The notes beneath the pieces were generated by a model. That model made no database searches and was not told the DNA's origin. It was given only the letters and a program-made list of their open reading frames with translations. Below, one piece after another: positions 59,412 through 64,000 of a stretch of 64,000 nt of DNA; position 1 is the stretch's first letter, and each line of letters starts with the position of its first letter. The stretch comes from JBGAJN01 sp044224905 (GTDB taxonomy: Bacteria > Verrucomicrobiota > Verrucomicrobiia > Limisphaerales > JBGAJN01). The position numbers and the translations under genes were made by a program. The stretch lies in NCBI GenBank assembly GCA_044224905.1, contig JBGAJN010000004.1, forward strand, positions 744,001-808,000. The letters run 5' to 3'.

Positions 59412-60687
59412 CTTTTCCCTGAACGCACAGTGTGTCGCCGGTGCTGCGTTATCGTTGCTGGTGATTTTCGGGATCGCGCCCGCGCTGTGTTTATTCCTGA
59501 TGTGGGCGATTTATCTCTCGCTCTCCACAGTCGGAGGAATCTTCCTCGGTTACCAATGGGACGCGTTGCTGCTAGAGGTTGGGTTACTCGCCATTTTCTT
59601 CGCGCCACTCCGGTTGTGGCCGCGACGGAATACAGCGACACGTCTTTCGACCACCATGTTGTGGCTGCTGCGTTGGCTGATGTTTCGACTAATGTTCGCG
59701 TCGGGCTGCGTGAAACTGCTCAGCGGCGACGCGACGTGGCACAATCTCACCGCGCTGAACTATCACTACGAAACGCAACCGCTGCCGACGTGGATCGGCT
59801 GGTGGGCGCATCAACTCCCACACTCAATCCAAACCGCGTCGACCGCGGTGATGTTTTTCATCGAGCTCGTGCTGCCACTCTTCATCTTGCTTCCACGGCG
59901 CTTGCGTCTGCTTTCGGTTTGGCCGTTTGTCGCTCTGCAAGTGTGCATCGCGCTCACGGGGAACTACTGTTTCTTCAACTTCCTCACGGCGATTCTCTGT
60001 GTGCCATTGCTCGATGACCGCGCACTTTTGAAGCTCCTTCCTCGGACCTTGCACGAGCGCTGGCAGCGAAGCGAAGCGCCACCGCGCACCGATTGGTTCG
60101 CTCGCTTGCACCGCATGACGATCGGAATTGTCGCTGTCGTCGTGCTTTTGACCACGTCTCTGCTCACTCTCGCGATGTTCCGCGTGCCGCTGGGTTGGGC
60201 ACAGCCGGTGGCTGCGTTGTACGGTTGGATTTCGCCCTTGCGGAGTATCAACAGCTACGGACTCTTCGCCGTGATGACGACCTCGCGGCCCGAGATCATC
60301 GTCGAAGGCAGCGCGGATGGAAAAACCTGGCTGGCTTACGAGTTCAAATACAAAGCCGGAGACCTGAATCGACGCCCGCGCTTCGTCGCACCGCATCAGC
60401 CGCGCCTCGATTGGCAGATGTGGTTCGCCTCGCTCGGCGACGTGCGCGGCAATCCGTGGTTCATCAACTTCGTGGGCCGCTTGCTGCAAGGTTCGCCCGA
60501 AGTGCTCGCGCTCATGGCGCACAATCCCTTTCCGGCTGCGCCGCCGAAATACATTCGCGCGGTAACTTACGATTATCATTTCACCGACCCTGCCACGCGC
60601 CGTGCGACGGGCGCGTGGTGGCGCCGCGAATTCAAAGGCGAATACTGTCCGCCGCTCTCGCTGGAGAACTTCGCGCCGCGACTGTAA
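59104..60687 (+). CDS. Lipase maturation factor-like membrane domain, 3' part of the frameshifted gene
   Basis: The frame covers 527 codons, but residues 1-35 are an out-of-frame reading of the DUF393 part; real similarity starts at LFLRLLAVVYFIAFVSLWTQIDG (near 59212). It has about eight membrane helices, with the family's GLIGTNGIMP, RWLMFRLMFASGCVKLLSGDATW, LTALNYHYETQPLPTWIGWW and SYGLFAVMTTSRPEIIVEG motifs, and ends with FVAPHQPRLDWQMWFASLG, the globular end of LMF1-like proteins. The eukaryotic homologue helps fold lipases; bacterial role unknown. The true start is uncertain; 58785 is likely the original start. Confidence 0.78.
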   Translation: MRPVTTPSRRIAFWFPNSRAGCGAKVWSARLTCWRALFLRLLAVVYFIAFVSLWTQIDGLIGTNGIMPAAPMMASYQQAVEQQHIGLDRYRLVPTLCWWRADDFSLNAQCVAGAALSLLVIFGIAPALCLFLMWAIYLSLSTVGGIFLGYQWDALLLEVGLLAIFFAPLRLWPRRNTATRLSTTMLWLLRWLMFRLMFASGCVKLLSGDATWHNLTALNYHYETQPLPTWIGWWAHQLPHSIQTASTAVMFFIELVLPLFILLPRRLRLLSVWPFVALQVCIALTGNYCFFNFLTAILCVPLLDDRALLKLLPRTLHERWQRSEAPPRTDWFARLHRMTIGIVAVVVLLTTSLLTLAMFRVPLGWAQPVAALYGWISPLRSINSYGLFAVMTTSRPEIIVEGSADGKTWLAYEFKYKAGDLNRRPRFVAPHQPRLDWQMWFASLGDVRGNPWFINFVGRLLQGSPEVLALMAHNPFPAAPPKYIRAVTYDYHFTDPATRRATGAWWRREFKGEYCPPLSLENFAPRL

Positions 60688-60755
60688 TCCGCGGTGATTC
60701 GCGTGGCCAATCCGTGCGTTCGTGCTAATCTGTTCCGGTTCGTGTTTGTAAACTC

Positions 60756-62195
60756 ATGCGCCCGCTGATTCAGGAAATTCACACCGCGCACACGCCGGAA
60801 TCGCTCGCCGAGCGATTGCGCGGCGAGCCGGGCGTGGTGTTGCTGCGGAGCGCGCTGTTCGACTCCAAGCAGGCGAGGTATTCGTTCGTCGCGGCGCAAC
60901 CGTTCCTCACGCTGCGTGCGTTCGGCTCCCGCTGCGAACTCGCGCACGGCGGCGAGGCCCACATTCAATTTGGCAACCCCTGGCAGGTGCTCGACGGCTT
61001 GATGTCGCGCTACGAGTTGCTGGAGGAACTCGATCTCCCTTTCCCGCTTGGCGGCTGCTTTGGCTACTGGGGCTACGATCTGAAGAATTTCGTCGAACCG
61101 AAGCTGCCGCGCACCGCGGTCAACGATCTGGAGTTGCCGGACTGTCACGTGGGTTTTCACGACAGCCTCGTGGTGTTCGATCATCACCTCGGCAAAACGT
61201 GGATCATCTCGACCGGTCTCGCGATGGACGGCTCGCGCAGCGAAGCCCGGGCCGCCGTGCGTGCGCAGTTCTGGACGGATCAATTGGCCGACTCAACCGG
61301 CGCGTGTTGCGCGACTGCATCAAAGAGCCAACCTCGGGTCGCAACGAACATTCGCTCCACGTTCACTCGCGGAGAATTCATTGCGCAGGTCGAGCGCGCT
61401 CAACGCTACATTCACGCGGGCGACATTTATCAGGTCAACCTCGCGCAACGTCTCGCGGCGGAAACGCACTTCTCTGGTTGGGAATTGTTTCAACGGCTCA
61501 GCGCGGTTTCGCCATCGCCGTTCGCGGCGTTTCTCGATTGCGGTGATTTTCAAATCGCCTCGTCGTCGCCCGAATCGTTCCTGCGCCTGAGCGGTTCGCA
61601 CATCCTGACGCGGCCGATCAAAGGCACGCGCCCGCGGTCCGCCGATCCGAATCGTGATGCGCAGCTCACCTACGAACTCCAGACGAGCGCGAAGGAAATG
61701 GCCGAGCTGGTGATGATCACTGATCTGCTGCGCAATGATCTCGGGCGCGTTTGCGAATACGGCTCGGTGCAGGTGCCCGAGTTGGTGCGGCTCGAACGGT
61801 ACCCGCAAGTGCAGCATCTCGTCTCCACGGTTGAAGGCCGCCTGCGATCCGACGTCACCCATTTCGCCGCGCTCGCCGCGTGCTTCCCCGGCGGTAGCAT
61901 CACCGGCGCGCCGAAGATTCGCGCGATGGAAATTATCGATGAACTCGAACCGGTCACGCGCGGGCCGTACACCGGCGCGCTCGGATACTTGGGATTCAAT
62001 CGCGAAAGCCAGTTGAGCATCGTCATTCGCACGGCGGTCCGCACGGCGGCCCAGACTTACTTCCACGTCGGCGCGGGAATCGTCGCGGACTCAATTCCCG
62101 CGGCGGAATACGACGAGACGATGGCAAAGGCGGCTGGGTTTCTGGCGGCGTTGGGCTTGCCTGCACCCGCGGGTTTGCCGATCGCGGCGAAGTGA
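60756..62195 (+). CDS. pabB: Aminodeoxychorismate synthase component I
   Basis: The 479-residue chorismate-binding enzyme has GGCFGYWGYDLKNFVEP, the core RAQRYIHAGDIYQVNLAQR, SSSPESFLRLSG, TRPIKGTRPRS, ELVMITDLLRNDLGRVC and GGSITGAPKIRAMEIIDELEP. The PIKGT rather than PIAGT form favours PabB (p-aminobenzoate branch, folate) over anthranilate synthase TrpE, with Lys as the nucleophile of PabB. No pabA/trpG or pabC is adjacent. Confidence 0.88.
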   Translation: MRPLIQEIHTAHTPESLAERLRGEPGVVLLRSALFDSKQARYSFVAAQPFLTLRAFGSRCELAHGGEAHIQFGNPWQVLDGLMSRYELLEELDLPFPLGGCFGYWGYDLKNFVEPKLPRTAVNDLELPDCHVGFHDSLVVFDHHLGKTWIISTGLAMDGSRSEARAAVRAQFWTDQLADSTGACCATASKSQPRVATNIRSTFTRGEFIAQVERAQRYIHAGDIYQVNLAQRLAAETHFSGWELFQRLSAVSPSPFAAFLDCGDFQIASSSPESFLRLSGSHILTRPIKGTRPRSADPNRDAQLTYELQTSAKEMAELVMITDLLRNDLGRVCEYGSVQVPELVRLERYPQVQHLVSTVEGRLRSDVTHFAALAACFPGGSITGAPKIRAMEIIDELEPVTRGPYTGALGYLGFNRESQLSIVIRTAVRTAAQTYFHVGAGIVADSIPAAEYDETMAKAAGFLAALGLPAPAGLPIAAK

Positions 62196-62207
62196 GCGCA
62201 GGCGCGG

Positions 62208-63101
62208 CTATTTCAACTGATCCACCACCGCGCGATTGTGCGCGCGCTCGCGCTGGCGATACTCACTCGGGGAGACCTGTGTCATGCGTTTGAAATCGCG
62301 GCTGAAATAGAACTGGTCGTAGTAGCCCGTTTCCTCGGCGATCTTCGCGATGGAATCATCGGTCTCGATCAACCGCTTCTTCGCCTGATTGATCCGCTCG
62401 CGTTTGAGCCAATCGATCGGGCTCGTGCCCGTGGCCGCTTTGAAGTGCCGGAAGAAATTCGACACGCTCATGTTCGCCATCTGGGCCAGTTGCGCGATGC
62501 GCAGTGGCTGCGCGTAGTACAGGCCCATTGCTTCGATTGGCTTGTGGAGCGATTGCGGAATCTCGCGCTTGTGATCGGCGTCAGGATTGGCTGAGGAACG
62601 CGCCATGAAGAGCAGCGCCAGCAACGCCCCCACTTCCGCGTGCAGTGCGGCCTCCATCGCCACGGCGCGCTTCTGCATGATGCGGAAAATCCGACGGAAG
62701 ATCACCGCGGCCGCTTTGTCGTTGATGCCGCCGAACACCGGCGAGCCCGAGGCCGTAAGCATCTTGTAAATCTGATCCATGTGCGGGCCATCGACGCGGA
62801 TCCAATACATTTCCCACGGCGAGCCTTCTTCCGGCCAGTGCGTGTTCGCGTGGTAGTTGTAAATCCAGCCGATCTGTCCCGGCGCGACGGCGAAACTGCG
62901 GCCGTTGACCTGGATGTAGCCGTTGCCCTTGAGGCAGAGGAGGAGCTTGTGGCCGGGGTAGTTGGGGTGAACGCGCTTGTAGTCGAGGCCCGCGATCAAA
63001 TGACCCGCACGCAGCACGCAATAAAACATCTCGCGACTCGCCTCGGTGGGCGTGTGAAACAGCGAAAGAAGAATCTTTGTGTTCTTCGGAGCCTTGCGCA
63101 T
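62208..63101 (-). CDS. AraC-family transcriptional regulator
   Basis: The 297-residue protein has a cupin sensor (LLCLKGNGYIQVNGRSFAVAPGQIGWIYNYH) and a C-terminal double helix-turn-helix: LRIAQLAQMANMSVSNFFRHFKAATG and DDSIAKIAEETGYYDQFYFSRDFKRMTQVSPSEYR. Paralogous to the regulator at 63186, but not close. Both AraC genes are minus strand and 84 bases apart. Such regulators often control sugar-utilisation genes, none of which is adjacent here. Confidence 0.9.
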   Translation of the reverse strand: MRKAPKNTKILLSLFHTPTEASREMFYCVLRAGHLIAGLDYKRVHPNYPGHKLLLCLKGNGYIQVNGRSFAVAPGQIGWIYNYHANTHWPEEGSPWEMYWIRVDGPHMDQIYKMLTASGSPVFGGINDKAAAVIFRRIFRIMQKRAVAMEAALHAEVGALLALLFMARSSANPDADHKREIPQSLHKPIEAMGLYYAQPLRIAQLAQMANMSVSNFFRHFKAATGTSPIDWLKRERINQAKKRLIETDDSIAKIAEETGYYDQFYFSRDFKRMTQVSPSEYRQRERAHNRAVVDQLK

Positions 63102-63185
63102 GGGGAGGATATTACATGCGAATGACTTTTCGTCAAAGTGGTTACTTTTTGCTTTCGAGCGAGAAACTTGCGTCGCCTGAAATCC

Positions 63186-64000
63186 TCAAGCTCCGTCGCC
63201 CGGCTTGCGATTGCCGGTGCGCACGGCTTTCGGCGGAGTTCGCGCGATCCCTTTGCGCGTGCGGTGGCGTTGACGAAACTCCGCGGGGCCGCAACCCATC
63301 TGACGGGCGAACACCCGGCTGAAGTAGAAGCGATTGGGAAAGCCGAGTTCATCCGCCACCTGCTCGATCGACTTGTCGCTCAGCGCCAACGCATCACACG
63401 CGAGGCCAATTCGTGCCTGCGAGACGTAGTTCGCCGGCGTCTGTCGCAGGTGTTGTTTGAACCAGCGGATGAACTTCTCCACGCTCATGCCGGCGCGCGC
63501 GGCGAGAAAAGAATTGGACAGATCGGAATGCGGCGCGCCGTGAACGAGCCCGAGGAGATCGTGCAGTTTGTCGGGAAAGCGCCGTGACAGTTGAGCGTCG
63601 AGTTGACTGAAGCTCAGATGGAGCAACGCCGCCGCGACGTGGTAAAGACGCTGCGCGCGCAATTCCGACGGCGCGCTCGCTTGAAGTTCGAGCGCGCTCT
63701 TCAGGGCCGGGCGGATCGTCGCGTCGACGTTGATCACGACCGGTTCGGTGAGCGCGATCGCTCCGGGACGCGTCACGGAAAAGTGAATCCAGAAGTGTTG
63801 CGCCGGCGCGGGCCCGCAGCAATCGAACACGGTGTAAGCCGGAATCAACAAGACGCGGTCGGGCTGCAGGGAAATCTTTTCGCCTTTGAAGCGAATGAAG
63901 TTCCCAGCGCTCGGATTGTAATAGAAACGCCAGAACGGACTATCCACGCCCTCGTGGTTCCAGCCGGTCAGAGATGGCCGGTAGCCGCATTCGTGGATCA
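63186..64000 (-). CDS. AraC-family transcriptional regulator, 5' end cut by window edge
   Basis: The frame continues to the window end; the codons before the GTG at 63947 read IHECGYRPSLTGWNHEGVDSPFW, a typical AraC sensor start, so GTG 63947 is not the true start. The cupin core is ISLQPDRVLLIPAYTVFDCCG, followed by the double helix-turn-helix NSFLAARAGMSVEKFIRWF and SDKSIEQVADELGFPNRFYFSRVF. The C-terminal tail is Arg/Lys-rich. Start lies beyond 64000. Confidence 0.88.
   Translation of the reverse strand, partial: IHECGYRPSLTGWNHEGVDSPFWRFYYNPSAGNFIRFKGEKISLQPDRVLLIPAYTVFDCCGPAPAQHFWIHFSVTRPGAIALTEPVVINVDATIRPALKSALELQASAPSELRAQRLYHVAAALLHLSFSQLDAQLSRRFPDKLHDLLGLVHGAPHSDLSNSFLAARAGMSVEKFIRWFKQHLRQTPANYVSQARIGLACDALALSDKSIEQVADELGFPNRFYFSRVFARQMGCGPAEFRQRHRTRKGIARTPPKAVRTGNRKPGDGA

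Noticed and set aside
1..64000. CRISPR arrays, prophage genes or an integrase with attachment sites
   Set aside because: No regularly spaced direct repeats and no phage structural or integrase proteins were found; the mobile signals seen are the REP/RAYT unit and the hairpin repeats.

Overview
The window reads as a chromosomal segment of a GC-rich, free-living Verrucomicrobiota bacterium, probably Pedosphaera/Limisphaerales-like. This is an inference. It rests on two Gfo/Idh/MocA oxidoreductases (one with a Tat signal), a cytochrome c-PQQ-type dehydrogenase, a PQQ-type propeller with EF-hands, a PL10-type pectate lyase, a secreted GH99-like hydrolase, and three secreted proteins sharing a 'Y-x-V-E-x-x-T-N-L...W' module common in that group. 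No rRNA, tRNA, CRISPR array, integrase or phage structural gene was seen.

Layout. 1-5018: SDR fragment, tandem-ACT protein, PEGA-type lipoprotein, cytochrome/PQQ-type dehydrogenase and a Gfo/Idh/MocA enzyme. 5023-9970: an accessory stretch. An AT-richer, translationally coupled ATPase + TOPRIM-like pair sits directly behind the oxidoreductase. An aldehyde dehydrogenase carries an in-frame palindromic element. It is followed by an AT-richer PD-(D/E)XK zinc-ribbon nuclease and a RAYT transposase flanked, and itself invaded, by REP-like repeats. 10034-20460: secreted protein, TlpA-like thioredoxin, M48 lipoprotein protease, nickel lactate racemase larA, L7Ae-like protein, pyrE, two tandem small paralogues, a UbiD-type decarboxylase, a DUF559 gene bracketed by inverted hairpin repeats, a VOC protein and rsgA. 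20543-26877: PQQ-type propeller, then a minus-strand AraC / methyltransferase / AhpD-like / MddA-like group, and a Tat-exported oxidoreductase.

27049-34243: DUF983 protein overlapping a GH99-like hydrolase, secreted proteins, a SAM methyltransferase and an alkaline-phosphatase-superfamily protein. 34426-39268: a same-strand cluster of VOC protein, BNR propeller, MoaD/ThiS-like beta-grasp protein, SRPBCC protein, DGPF/YCII protein and an ECF42-type sigma factor, with an ABM-like protein opposite. 39287-47134: two related O-methyltransferases flank two histidine kinases, one with eight PAS domains and a receiver. 47166-64000: TPR-redoxin fusion, M3 peptidase, rhomboid, purB, pectate lyase, NnrS, FAD oxidoreductase, a frameshifted DUF393/lipase-maturation-factor gene, pabB and two AraC regulators (one cut by the window edge).

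The best leads are the ATPase/TOPRIM pair with the nearby nuclease (candidate defence genes), the REP/RAYT unit with a repeat inside its own transposase, the cloverleaf palindrome inside the aldehyde dehydrogenase, the DUF559 unit framed by inverted repeats, and the coupled BNR/MoaD pair beside the ECF42 genes. Functional calls come from reading motifs, not from database searches.
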